From Propionibacterium sp. (lineage in GTDB: Bacteria; Actinomycetota; Actinomycetes; Propionibacteriales; Propionibacteriaceae), in NCBI GenBank assembly GCA_012514785.1, contig JAAYZP010000281.1, forward strand, positions 1-11,362: a stretch of 11,362 nucleotides of DNA. Reading direction: 5' to 3'. Positions 1-6,313 of the stretch are shown piece after piece. The notes beneath the pieces were generated by a model. The model did no database searches. It had not been told where the DNA came from and saw only the letters and a program-made list of their open reading frames with translations. Positions within the stretch are counted from its first letter, which is position 1. Every line of letters starts with the position of its first letter. The position numbers were made by a program, and so were the translations under genes.

Positions 1-663
1 CGTGTTGATGCGGAAGTAGGCCTGGAGCGGGATGTCCACGTGCACGCCCTTCGGCACGTAGATGAAGGAGCCGCCGGACCACACGGACGTGTTCAGCGAC
101 GCGAACTTGTTGTCGCCGACCGGGATGACCGTGCCGAAGTACTCCTTGAAGAGCTCCGGGTGCTCCTTCAGGGCCGTGTCGGTGTCCAGGAAGATGACGC
201 CCTGGCGCTCGAGCTCGTCGTTGATCTTGTGGTAGACCACCTCGGACTCGTACTGGGCGGCAACACCGGAGACCAGGCGGGCCTTCTCCGCCTCGGGGAT
301 ACCGAGACGGTCGTAGGTGTTCTTGATGTCCTCGGGCAGGTCATCCCAGGTCTGGGCCTGCTTCTCCGTGGAACGCACGAAGTACTTGATGTTGTCGAAG
401 TCGATGGTGGAGAGATCAGCGCCCCACGTCGGCATCGGCTTCTTGTCGAAGAGCTTGAGTGACTTCAGGCGCAGGTCGCGCATCCACTGGGGCTCGTCCT
501 TGATGTCCGAGATGTAGTTGACGACGTCCTCGCTGAGGCCGCGCTTCGCGGAAGCGCCCGCCTCGTCGGAGTCGTGCCATCCCCACTCGTACTTGGAGAG
601 CGCTTCGAGATGCTCGTCCTGCGTGGCGCCGAGGCCCGGCGCCTTGGGTGCAGTCTGGGTCAT
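1..663 (-). CDS. sufB: Fe-S cluster assembly scaffold protein SufB (N-terminal 221 residues, cut by window edge)
   Basis: SufB is the scaffold subunit of the SufBCD complex, on which Fe-S clusters are built in the cytoplasm. The translation from the ATG at 661-663 runs open to base 1. It contains family-typical stretches such as LSEDVVNYISDIKDEP near residues 43-58, a PMPTWGADLSTIDFDNIKYF-like segment near 77-96, and SGGSFIYVPKGVHVDIPLQ near 198-216 just before the edge. About half of the usual 470-480 residues are present, so the C-terminal beta-helix core and cluster-binding residues lie outside. The start is 4 bases after the sufR stop (TGA at 668-670), so the two are almost certainly one transcript and translationally coupled. 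The Shine-Dalgarno sequence is weak (AGAAAG within the sufR end), which also favours coupling. Assignment is by recognised family sequence; sufD, sufC and sufS presumably follow beyond the edge, but this is inferred. Confidence 0.95.
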   Translation of the reverse strand, partial: MTQTAPKAPGLGATQDEHLEALSKYEWGWHDSDEAGASAKRGLSEDVVNYISDIKDEPQWMRDLRLKSLKLFDKKPMPTWGADLSTIDFDNIKYFVRSTEKQAQTWDDLPEDIKNTYDRLGIPEAEKARLVSGVAAQYESEVVYHKINDELERQGVIFLDTDTALKEHPELFKEYFGTVIPVGDNKFASLNTSVWSGGSFIYVPKGVHVDIPLQAYFRINT

Positions 664-667
664 GGAA

Positions 668-1309
668 TCACTTTCTTCTTGGGATCGGGGTGGGCAGCGG
701 CGCCGGGATGTGCGTGGTGCACAGACCGTCGCCATGGGCGATGGTGGCCAGCCGTTGGACGTGGGAGTCCAGCAGTCGGCCGAAGAGTTGGGTCTCTATC
801 TCGCAGAGGATGGGGAACTCCGCCGCCACGTCGGCTACCGGGCAGTGGAACTGCACGATCTGCTGACCGCCGCGGACCTCCCGCAACCCCGCAGCGTAGT
901 GCTGCGACTCAAGCGCCTCGACGAGGTGCTCCGCCGCGGACCGCTCGGGGTGCCGCTCGCGGGACGCGTGGAATCGCTCCTCGATGGCGGCGACGCGCTC
1001 CTCGGCGACGTCGTGCAGCTCGGGTGCGCTGAGCCGACGCATGGCCGCCAGCGCGATGGCGTCGTAGGAGTGCTGGAACTCCGCGCGGCCCGCGTCGGTG
1101 AGAACGAAGACCTTCGACGGCCGCCCGCGGCCACGGGGGCCGTAGACGCGTTCGTCGCGGGAGATCAGCACGCCCTCGCCGAGCAGCGTGGCCAGGTGGC
1201 GACGGACGGCGGCAGGGGTCAGGTCGAGCGCGTCAGCCAGCTGTTTGGCTGTCTGCGGCCCGTTGTGCAGGATCAAGTGCACAACCCTTTCCCTCGTCGG
1301 GGCGTCCAT
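668..1309 (-). CDS. sufR: SufR-type winged-helix Fe-S-sensing repressor of the suf operon
   Basis: This is a 213-residue DNA-binding regulator. A winged helix-turn-helix occupies roughly residues 3-70 (TAKQLADALDLTPAAVRRHL, then the wing with GPRGRGRPSK). The C-terminal half carries three cysteines, C156, C169 and C197, in a C-x12-C-x27-C pattern. The same spacing is, to my knowledge, that of the [4Fe-4S] ligands of M. tuberculosis SufR (Rv1460). The family represses the suf operon when cluster-loaded and derepresses it under iron or oxidative stress. I chose the ATG at 1307-1309 over the ATG two codons upstream (1313-1315), because an AAGGAG lies 7 bases from the former and only 1 base from the latter. 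The gene abuts sufB (4-base gap). A candidate operator sits at 1329-1343. The arginine- and proline-rich tail after C197 (PAPLPTPIPRRK) is unremarkable. Function is assigned from family, motif and neighbour together. Confidence 0.93.
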   Translation of the reverse strand: MDAPTRERVVHLILHNGPQTAKQLADALDLTPAAVRRHLATLLGEGVLISRDERVYGPRGRGRPSKVFVLTDAGRAEFQHSYDAIALAAMRRLSAPELHDVAEERVAAIEERFHASRERHPERSAAEHLVEALESQHYAAGLREVRGGQQIVQFHCPVADVAAEFPILCEIETQLFGRLLDSHVQRLATIAHGDGLCTTHIPAPLPTPIPRRK

Positions 1310-1316
1310 CTGCATA

Positions 1317-1322
1317 CTCCTT
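1317..1322 (-). promoter_or_regulatory. Ribosome binding site that decides the sufR start
   Basis: The minus strand reads AAGGAG here, 7 bases before the ATG at 1307-1309. The alternative ATG at 1313-1315 would be only 1 base away, too close for initiation, so the shorter product is preferred. Confidence 0.75.
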
Positions 1323-1328
1323 GAAAGA

Positions 1329-1343
1329 ATTACTAAACGTAAT
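1329..1343 (-). promoter_or_regulatory. Candidate SufR operator, ATTAC-N5-GTAAT
   Basis: A perfect inverted repeat of two 5-base half-sites with a 5-base spacer (minus strand ATTACGTTTAGTAAT) lies 20-34 bases upstream of the sufR start codon. SufR binding sites reported in other actinobacteria and cyanobacteria are short inverted repeats with a spacer of about 5 bases, near their own promoter. The half-site sequence here differs from the mycobacterial one as I recall it (ACACT/TGTGA), so the call rests on geometry, position and neighbouring gene. I see no convincing -35/-10 pair. The site lies where a -10 box or transcription start would be expected. Confidence 0.5.
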
Positions 1344-1376
1344 CCTTGCCAATTTTGGCGCAGAATTCAAGCAAGG
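1344..1376. repeat. 6-bp inverted repeat in the CNNM-sufR gap
   Basis: CCTTGC at 1344-1349 is mirrored by GCAAGG at 1371-1376, separated by 21 bases that contain an imperfect CCAA-AA-TTGG element. This sits just after the stop of the upstream CNNM gene (TAG at 1382-1384). It could be a weak terminator or additional regulatory DNA for sufR. There is no T-run after it in the minus-strand direction, so a terminator role is not well supported. Confidence 0.25.
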
Positions 1377-1381
1377 GTTGC

Positions 1382-2434
1382 CTAAGTGGTCTCCGGCTGG
1401 GCAGCGGGCCGGATCGAGGGCCAGATCTGCCCCAGCAGATCGGCAGCGGTCACGACGCCGAGGATCCGCGGGTCGCCCTCGTCGGGGATGATCGCGACGA
1501 ACTGCGAACGCGTCGAGCGCATCAGATCCAGGGCCTCCTGCAGCCTGGCGGATTCGCCCAGCTGCGCCACCTGCCGCGCGAACGACGACACGGGCTCCGA
1601 GGGGTCGGTCATCAGCGTGTCGCGCACGTGCACGAGGTGCGGCTGCGACGGTGCCGAGCCGGGTCCGGCCTCGATCAGGATGCGGAAGTGCCCGGAGTCG
1701 AGGGCCGCCCGCTGGATATCGCCGACCGTCGCGTCGTGAGGGACCGTGGTGGCCGGAGTACCGCGGTCGGCGATCAGCTCGCCCACCGAGGCATGTTCGA
1801 GGCGGATGATCTGGGAGATCTGCGTCGCCGAGCCCTCGTCGAGGGTGCCCATCTCGGTGGAGTGCTCGATCAGGTTGTGCAGCGTCTCGGAGTCGTAACC
1901 GCGCGCCGCGGCCCGGTACACGGGCTCGGCCCCGGCCCGCTCCACGAGGCGGTTGGCGGCGTCGTTGATCCAGGTCAGCAACCACCGGAACGCGGTGATG
2001 TAGGCGTTGGCGGGGACCGCCACCATCTTCGCCGACTGCTCCGGGTGCGTGATCGCCCAGGACTTCGGGGCCATCTCACCGATCACGAGGTGCAGGAACG
2101 TCACGATGAACATGGCCAGCGCGAACGCGAGGCCGTCGGCAACCACGCTCGGCAGGTTCAGCATCTCGAGCAGCGGCAGGATGGCGCTGTGCACGGCCGG
2201 TTTCGTGATCGCGCCGAGCGCGAACGTCGCCGCCGTGATGCCGAGCTGTGCGCCCGCCAGCATGAGGGTCAGCTCGTTCATGGCGCGCAGCGCGGCGCGC
2301 GACGAGCGGCTCGTGCCCGCGGTCTCCTCCAGCCGCTGCCGGCGCGCGGCCAGCAGCGAGAACTCGATCACGACGAAGAACGCCGACAGGACGATGATCG
2401 CCGCGGTGATGAGTGCGGTCCAGTACCAAGCCAT
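1382..2434 (-). CDS. CNNM/DUF21 transmembrane protein with CBS-domain pair (hemolysin C/CorC-like family), second of pair
   Basis: A 350-residue membrane protein of the CNNM family, whose characterised members move or sense Mg2+ and related divalent cations. An N-terminal hydrophobic segment (residues about 5-30) is followed by family motifs LMLAGAQLGIT (about 57-67) and VIGEMAPKSWAI (about 117-128), which mark the CNNM transmembrane domain. A cytoplasmic CBS pair follows (about 195-345, ending in the strand FVAIIPDEGDPRILGVVTAADLL). Unlike its upstream partner, it has no C-terminal CorC_HlyC domain. The start is the ATG at 2432-2434, sharing one base with the upstream stop (TGATG), with GAGGGTGA before it. 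The in-frame TTG one codon earlier is less likely. Paired CNNM genes of this kind are common in actinobacteria (for example Rv1841c/Rv1842c). Transport substrate and direction are inferred from family only. Its translation may depend on ribosomes finishing the interrupted upstream gene. Confidence 0.88.
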   Translation of the reverse strand: MAWYWTALITAAIIVLSAFFVVIEFSLLAARRQRLEETAGTSRSSRAALRAMNELTLMLAGAQLGITAATFALGAITKPAVHSAILPLLEMLNLPSVVADGLAFALAMFIVTFLHLVIGEMAPKSWAITHPEQSAKMVAVPANAYITAFRWLLTWINDAANRLVERAGAEPVYRAAARGYDSETLHNLIEHSTEMGTLDEGSATQISQIIRLEHASVGELIADRGTPATTVPHDATVGDIQRAALDSGHFRILIEAGPGSAPSQPHLVHVRDTLMTDPSEPVSSFARQVAQLGESARLQEALDLMRSTRSQFVAIIPDEGDPRILGVVTAADLLGQIWPSIRPAAQPETT

Positions 2435-3807
2435 CAACGCTCACCCTCGTCCAATACCTCGTCGAGCAGTTCCAGGCGCACCGAGCTCGGCACGTGGCGC
2501 TCGACCGCTTCGACGGTCAGCCGCAGCTTCCGCGCGACGGGCTCGTCCTCGTCGGCGTACTCACTGGGGTCGACCGGCAACTCGATGTCGTGCACCTCGC
2601 CCTCGGCGGGCAGCCCGCCCAGGGACGAGATCAGGAGACCGGAGACCGTCTCGTAGTCGCCGTCGGGCAGGTCGTGCCCGATGGCGCGCTCCACCTCGTC
2701 GAGGTGCGCGTCGCCGTCGACGATCCACTCGTCGTCGTCGGTGGGCAGGATCTCGTCCTGCTGGACGACGTCGTGTTCGTCGGAGAAGTCGCCGAAGATC
2801 TCTTCGGCGAGGTCCTCGATGGTGATCAGGCCGGCGAAGCCACCGTACTCGTCGATGACGCAGGCGAGCTGCTCGTCGTGCTCGCGGAGCTCCGCCACCG
2901 CATCGGGCAGCGGCATCAGCTCGGGCACGACGACGACGTCGCGCATCACCTGCGTCACGGGTGCGCCGTCCGGCAGTTCGGTGCCCAGGATGTCGGTCAT
3001 GTCCACGACGCCGAGCGGGCCCTCGTCGGCGTCGACGACCGGGTAGCGGGTGTGGTGGGTGGCCATCAGCGCGCGCACCTCCCCCAGCGTCGTCGTCGGG
3101 GAGACGAAGTCGGCGCGCGACCTCGGCACCATCGCGTGTTCGACGTCCTGGTCGGGGAAGTCCAGCATGCGGTCGAGCATGAGGAACTGTCCGTCCGAGA
3201 GGTCGCCGCTCTCGCGGGAGGTGGAGACGATGTACTAGAGGTCCTCGGCCGTGGCCGCGGAGTCCAGGTCGTGCACCGGCTCCATCTTCGCCAGGCGCAG
3301 CAGCGAGTTGGCCGACCAGTCGAAGAACCGGATCAGCCAGCCGAACACCAGCAGGTAGATGTGGGTGGAACGCGACAGCCACAGCGCGCTCTGCATCGGC
3401 GCGGCAATGGTGTAGTTCTTCGGGAAAAGTTCACCGAAGATCATCGTGGCGATCGTGGAGATGACCAGCGCGAGCACGGTGCCCACGCCGATACTCACGG
3501 CCCGGGGGATCCCGACGCCGCCGAGCAGCGTGCCGAGCGACTCACCCACCAGTGGTTCGGCCACGAACCCGATGAGCAGGCCCGTGACGGTGATGCCCAG
3601 TTGGGCGCCGGAGAGCATGAAGGACAGTCGCTGGGTGATGCCGAGCGCGCGGACGGCCCTGGCGTCGCCGTCGGCGGCGAGGGTGCGGAGTTTGACCCGG
3701 TCCACCGACATGTAGGCGAACTCCTGGGCAACGAAATACCCGGTCGCAACGATCAGGACCAGGATGACGACGAGGCCGAGCAGCAGAGTGAGGGCGGCTG
3801 AGATCAC
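2434..3807 (-). pseudogene. CNNM/DUF21-CBS-CorC_HlyC protein, first of pair, interrupted by one in-frame TAG
   Basis: Read through the TAG, this encodes a normal 457-residue CNNM/CorC-type protein. Residues 1-190 form the transmembrane domain, with a first hydrophobic helix at about 4-27, the motif FMLSGAQLGIT at about 63-73, and MIFGELFPKNYTIAAP at about 122-137. After the stop at codon 191 the same frame continues as YIVSTSRESGDL, LDFPDQDVEHAMVPRSR, a CBS pair with YPVVDADEGPLGVVD and VIDEYGGFAGLITIEDLAEE, and a C-terminal CorC_HlyC domain. Homologues normally have a residue such as Glu in the stop position (EDLxYIV), so one GAG-to-TAG change explains it. The start is GTG at 3805-3807 with GAGGTGA just upstream. 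As written, only a membrane-domain fragment would be made. Reinitiation at the ATG at 3178-3180 is possible but has no good ribosome site. It is either a recent nonsense mutation or a base-call error; the rest of the gene shows no decay. Confidence 0.85.
3235..3237 (-). other. In-frame amber codon interrupting the CNNM gene
   Basis: The plus strand reads CTA, minus TAG, between codons for GAC CTC and TAC ATC. Upstream (3238-3807) and downstream (2434-3234) segments are in the same frame and are both recognisable parts of one protein. No frameshift, insertion or duplication is visible nearby, so a single substitution is enough. Confidence 0.95.
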
Positions 3808-3919
3808 CTGTCACCTCGCGGGCTACTCGGAGGCTCCGAGTCAGTCGGTTGAGAAGGCTCCATGAGCGCTGGCAGTACCTCTTGTTACAGGGCCCTCTCC
3901 TGTTCAAGGGCCACGGATG
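3808..3919 (-). promoter_or_regulatory. Structured 5' leader of the CNNM operon
   Basis: If transcription starts near 3919 (see the TATACT box), the CNNM mRNA has a leader of about 112 bases. It contains a hairpin with 6-bp arms GGCCCT (3891-3896) and AGGGCC (3907-3912), then a second with arms CTCGGA (3826-3831) and TCCGAG (3835-3840) around a 3-base loop, shortly before the ribosome site. A leader this long and structured before cation-transport genes may be regulatory. I could not match it to the M-box magnesium riboswitch or to another class I know. The transcription start is inferred. Confidence 0.35.
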
Positions 3920-3925
3920 GATTGG

Positions 3926-3931
3926 AGTATA
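3926..3931 (-). promoter_or_regulatory. -10 box for the CNNM operon
   Basis: The minus strand reads TATACT, one mismatch from TATAAT and conspicuous in this GC-rich sequence. A weak -35 (CTGGCG, 3949-3954) lies 17 bases upstream. It faces left towards the GTG at 3807 and is the best promoter-like hexamer in the divergent region. Confidence 0.5.
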
Positions 3932-3960
3932 GCCACTTCGGGCCGTCACGCCAGATGCCC

Positions 3961-3966
3961 TAGGGT
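3961..3966 (+). promoter_or_regulatory. -10 box of the exporter-ctaA-dcp operon, probably leaderless
   Basis: TAGGGT fits the actinobacterial TANNNT -10 pattern and ends 6 bases before the ATG at 3973. Transcription would therefore begin at or very near the A of the start codon. There is no full Shine-Dalgarno sequence, although AGGG inside this box could act as a weak one. The same spacing is seen before zwf. Confidence 0.5.
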
Positions 3967-3972
3967 TGGACA

Positions 3973-4677
3973 ATGACCAACGCCATGGCTGCGAGAGACC
4001 TGCGGCTCGACTTTGGCACCAAGCGCGCGCTCGACGACCTCACGCTCACCGCGGAGACCGGGAAGGTGACCGCGCTCCTCGGGCCCAACGGTGCCGGCAA
4101 GACCACATTCATCCGCTGTTGCACCGCATTGCTCACCCCGGATGCCGGCGAGCTCACCATCTTCGGGCACGCCCCGGGCTCCGATGAGGCCCGCGTGCTC
4201 GTCGGCCTGATGCCGCAGGCCACCGGTGCGTGGGCCGCGGTCACGCCATCGCGGCTGCTGCGCTACCTCTCGGGGCTCTACGCGGATCCCCAGCCCGTCG
4301 ACGCGCTGATGGACCTGTTCGGCATCCACGACTTCGCCGACACGCAGTACCGCCGGCTCTCCGGCGGCCAGCAGCAGGCCGTCAACCTCGCCGGGGCCCT
4401 GATCGGGCGCCCCGCGCTGCTCTTCCTCGACGAGCCCACCGCGGGCCTCGACCCCCGTGCGCGCAAGTCCACCTGGGACGTGATCGCCGCGGTGCGCGAC
4501 TCCGGCGTGGCGGTGCTGCTCACCACCCACAACATGCAGGAGGCCGAGGAGTTGGCCGACGAGGTCGCCATCATCCACCGCGGCAGGGTCCGCGCCTCCG
4601 GCAGGGTCGGGGACTTCACCACGGACAACGGTTCACTCGAGGCCGCGTTCCTCACCCACACGGAGGATGTGTCATGA
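3973..4677 (+). CDS. ABC exporter ATP-binding protein (DrrA/CcmA-like), first gene of the ctaA operon
   Basis: A 234-residue cytoplasmic ATPase subunit with all nucleotide-binding motifs intact: Walker A GPNGAGKTT at 37-45, Q-loop Gln at 82, signature LSGGQQQ at 129-135, Walker B LLFLDEP at 149-155, D-loop AGLDP at 157-161, and switch His at 186 (TTHNMQEAEE). The length and sequence match ATPases that pair with ABC-2 type permeases, and the next gene is such a permease, overlapping by ATGA at 4674-4677. A two-gene exporter just upstream of ctaA is conserved in mycobacteria (Rv1457c/Rv1458c beside the CtaA homologue Rv1456c), so linkage to heme A or oxidase biogenesis is plausible. The substrate is unknown and annotations such as antibiotic exporter are guesses. 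The start is the first ATG, 7 bases after a TAGGGT -10 box; an ATG four codons later is an alternative. Confidence 0.92.
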   Translation: MTNAMAARDLRLDFGTKRALDDLTLTAETGKVTALLGPNGAGKTTFIRCCTALLTPDAGELTIFGHAPGSDEARVLVGLMPQATGAWAAVTPSRLLRYLSGLYADPQPVDALMDLFGIHDFADTQYRRLSGGQQQAVNLAGALIGRPALLFLDEPTAGLDPRARKSTWDVIAAVRDSGVAVLLTTHNMQEAEELADEVAIIHRGRVRASGRVGDFTTDNGSLEAAFLTHTEDVS

Positions 4678-5432
4678 GCCTGGACTTCACGCCCCGCCCC
4701 GAGGCGGCTCCGCGCGGCCGGCAGGTCTGGATCCACGGGAAGATGGAAGCCGGACTGATCCTGCGCAACGGCGAACAGCTCATCCTCGCGATCATCTTCC
4801 CGATGATGGTGCTCGTCGGCGGCCGCTACATCGGTGACCGCCTGAGCCTCGGCTTCCAGGAGCTCGCGCCGTCGGTGCTCGGGATGGTGATGTGGTCCTC
4901 GGGCCTGACCACCCTGGCCATCGCCACCGGCTTCGAGCGGCGCTACAACGTGCTGGAACGTCTGGCCGCCACGCCGCTGGGACGCGACGGCATCCTGCTC
5001 GGCAAGGCGCTCTCGATCGCGATGATCACCTTCGCGCAGATCGTCATCTTCGCCGTCGCCGGCCTCATCCTCGGCTGGCGCCCCCAGTTCGACCCTCTCG
5101 CGCTGCTGGTGGCCATCGTCGTCGTGGTCCTCTCGATGGGCGCGTTCATCGGCCTCGGGCTGGCGCTCGCCGGGTCGCTGAAACCTGAGCAGACGCTGGC
5201 CATCGCCAACATGCTCTACCTCGCCGGCCTGCCGCTGGGCATCATCGTGCCGCTGTCGCTCTTCCCCGGCTGGGCCCAGATCCCGCTGTCCCTGCTCCCC
5301 ACCGCCGCCCTCGGCGAGACGCTGCGTGCGGCCTCGGCCGGCGAGGTGCTGTGGCTCCCGCTCCTCGTCTCCGCGGCGTGGTGCGTCTTCGCCGCCTGGC
5401 TGGCACGAAAGGTGTTCCAATGGATGTCCTGA
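4674..5432 (+). CDS. ABC-2 type transporter permease, partner of the upstream ATPase
   Basis: A 252-residue integral membrane protein with about six hydrophobic segments: roughly residues 34-49 (LILAIIFPMMVLVGG), 66-83, 110-132, 143-166, 176-195 and 226-246. The order and the ERLAATPLGRDGILLGKALS segment near 94-113 are typical of ABC-2 (DrrB-like) permeases. The ATG at 4674-4676 overlaps the ATPase stop (ATGA), so the two are translationally coupled and should form one exporter. The C-terminus overlaps the start of ctaA by 13 bases. The family exports drugs, lipids, polysaccharides or heme-related compounds. Nothing in the sequence fixes the substrate; only the operon position suggests a role connected with heme A or cytochrome oxidase assembly. 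Confidence 0.9.
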   Translation: MSLDFTPRPEAAPRGRQVWIHGKMEAGLILRNGEQLILAIIFPMMVLVGGRYIGDRLSLGFQELAPSVLGMVMWSSGLTTLAIATGFERRYNVLERLAATPLGRDGILLGKALSIAMITFAQIVIFAVAGLILGWRPQFDPLALLVAIVVVVLSMGAFIGLGLALAGSLKPEQTLAIANMLYLAGLPLGIIVPLSLFPGWAQIPLSLLPTAALGETLRAASAGEVLWLPLLVSAAWCVFAAWLARKVFQWMS

Positions 5433-6313
5433 CCCCCACCAAGCCGCGCAATGTGCGGCGCGAGAAGACGATGCGCATCTGGCTCTGGATCTCGCTCGTG
5501 GCCAACATGGGCATCGTCGTCACCGGCGGCATCGTGCGCCTCACAGGCTCGGGCCTGGGCTGCCCCACCTGGCCACGCTGCACCGACGACAGCTTCGTCG
5601 CCCACCCCGAACTGGGGATCCACGGCGCGATCGAGTTCGGCAACCGGACGCTGACGTTCGTCCTCGTCGCCGCCGCGCTCGGCGCGTTCATCGCCGTCAT
5701 CCGCGCCGTCGGGCCCTTCACGAAGCTGTTCTGGATCACGCTCGGCGTCGGCATCGGCATCATCCTGCAGGCCGTCGTCGGCGGCGTGCTGGTGTGGCTC
5801 AACCTCGACCCGACGCTGGTGTCCATCCACCTGATCCTCTCGATCGCGCTCATCGTCGTCTGCGTGTGGGCGCTCGTACTGGCCTACCGGCGCGAGCCGA
5901 CGCCCGTGGGCCCCGCCGTGCGCGCCCTCACGGTCGTGACCTTTGCGCTGGTGATGCTGAGCATCTGGGTGGGCACGCTGACCACAGGCGCCGGTCCGCA
6001 CGCGGGCGACGCCGACTCCCCGCGCAACGGGCTGGACATCGAGTGGATCGCGCGGCTCCACGCGATGAGCGCCTGGCTGGTCGTGCTCGCGACGCTGGCG
6101 TGCGTCGTCGTATTCCACCGCGCGCGCCTGGCCTACCCGCAGCGTGTCAGCCTGCTGCTGTTCGCGACGGTGCTCCTCCAGGGCGCCATCGGCTACCTGC
6201 AGTACTTCCTCGGGATCCCCGTCGGCATCGTGTGGATGCATATGGTGGGACTCGTCCTCCTGACCGCCGCTGCCGCCTGGCAGCTGTTCACCACGAAAGC
6301 CGAGACCCCATGA
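5420..6313 (+). CDS. ctaA: Heme A synthase, CtaA/COX15 family
   Basis: CtaA oxidises the C8 methyl of heme O to a formyl group, giving heme A for aa3-type cytochrome oxidase. The 297-residue protein has eight predicted membrane helices. After helix 1 comes GGIVRLTGSGLGCPTWPRC (residues 36-54), with a Cys pair C48/C54 in the first outer loop. Histidines H137, H214 and H274 sit in the positions of conserved heme ligands. The first bundle has EFGNR at 72-76, with Asn where Bacillus-type enzymes have the ExxH ligand; H68 lies four residues before E72. The second outer loop (GTLTTGAGPHAGD) has no Cys pair. The ATG at 5420 lies inside the permease end and is preceded by GAAAGG at a suitable distance; a longer reading from 5351 is not needed. 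The gene overlaps dcp by ATGA. ctaB, encoding the preceding pathway step, is 3.4 kb downstream on the other strand. Confidence 0.94.
   Translation: MDVLTPTKPRNVRREKTMRIWLWISLVANMGIVVTGGIVRLTGSGLGCPTWPRCTDDSFVAHPELGIHGAIEFGNRTLTFVLVAAALGAFIAVIRAVGPFTKLFWITLGVGIGIILQAVVGGVLVWLNLDPTLVSIHLILSIALIVVCVWALVLAYRREPTPVGPAVRALTVVTFALVMLSIWVGTLTTGAGPHAGDADSPRNGLDIEWIARLHAMSAWLVVLATLACVVVFHRARLAYPQRVSLLLFATVLLQGAIGYLQYFLGIPVGIVWMHMVGLVLLTAAAAWQLFTTKAETP

Noticed and set aside
3178..3180. Restart at ATG making a separate soluble CBS-CorC protein (2434-3180)
   Set aside because: No Shine-Dalgarno at a suitable distance, and the preceding 18 codons after the TAG are conserved-looking family sequence, so this is the second half of one gene.
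2413..3801. Long open frame (462 codons) on the plus strand opposite the CNNM gene
   Set aside because: The product is low-complexity (rich in His, Asp, Gly, Val, Gln, Arg) with no recognisable motif. It is the expected antisense shadow of a GC-rich gene whose minus-strand frame encodes clear CNNM and CBS motifs.
3808..3919. M-box (ykoK) magnesium riboswitch in the CNNM leader
   Set aside because: Hairpins and context were suggestive, but I could not find the conserved M-box core sequences, so only an unnamed structured leader is claimed.
4278..5420. 380-codon minus-strand open frame opposite the ABC transporter genes
   Set aside because: The product is Arg/Glu/His/Gln-rich with no family resemblance and overlaps completely two genes with intact motifs.
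5326..6309. N-terminal extension of the M3 peptidase in the same frame (328 more residues)
   Set aside because: The extension is an Arg/Ala-rich out-of-frame reading of ctaA. The ATG at 6310 gives a family-like N-terminus and an ATGA overlap with ctaA.
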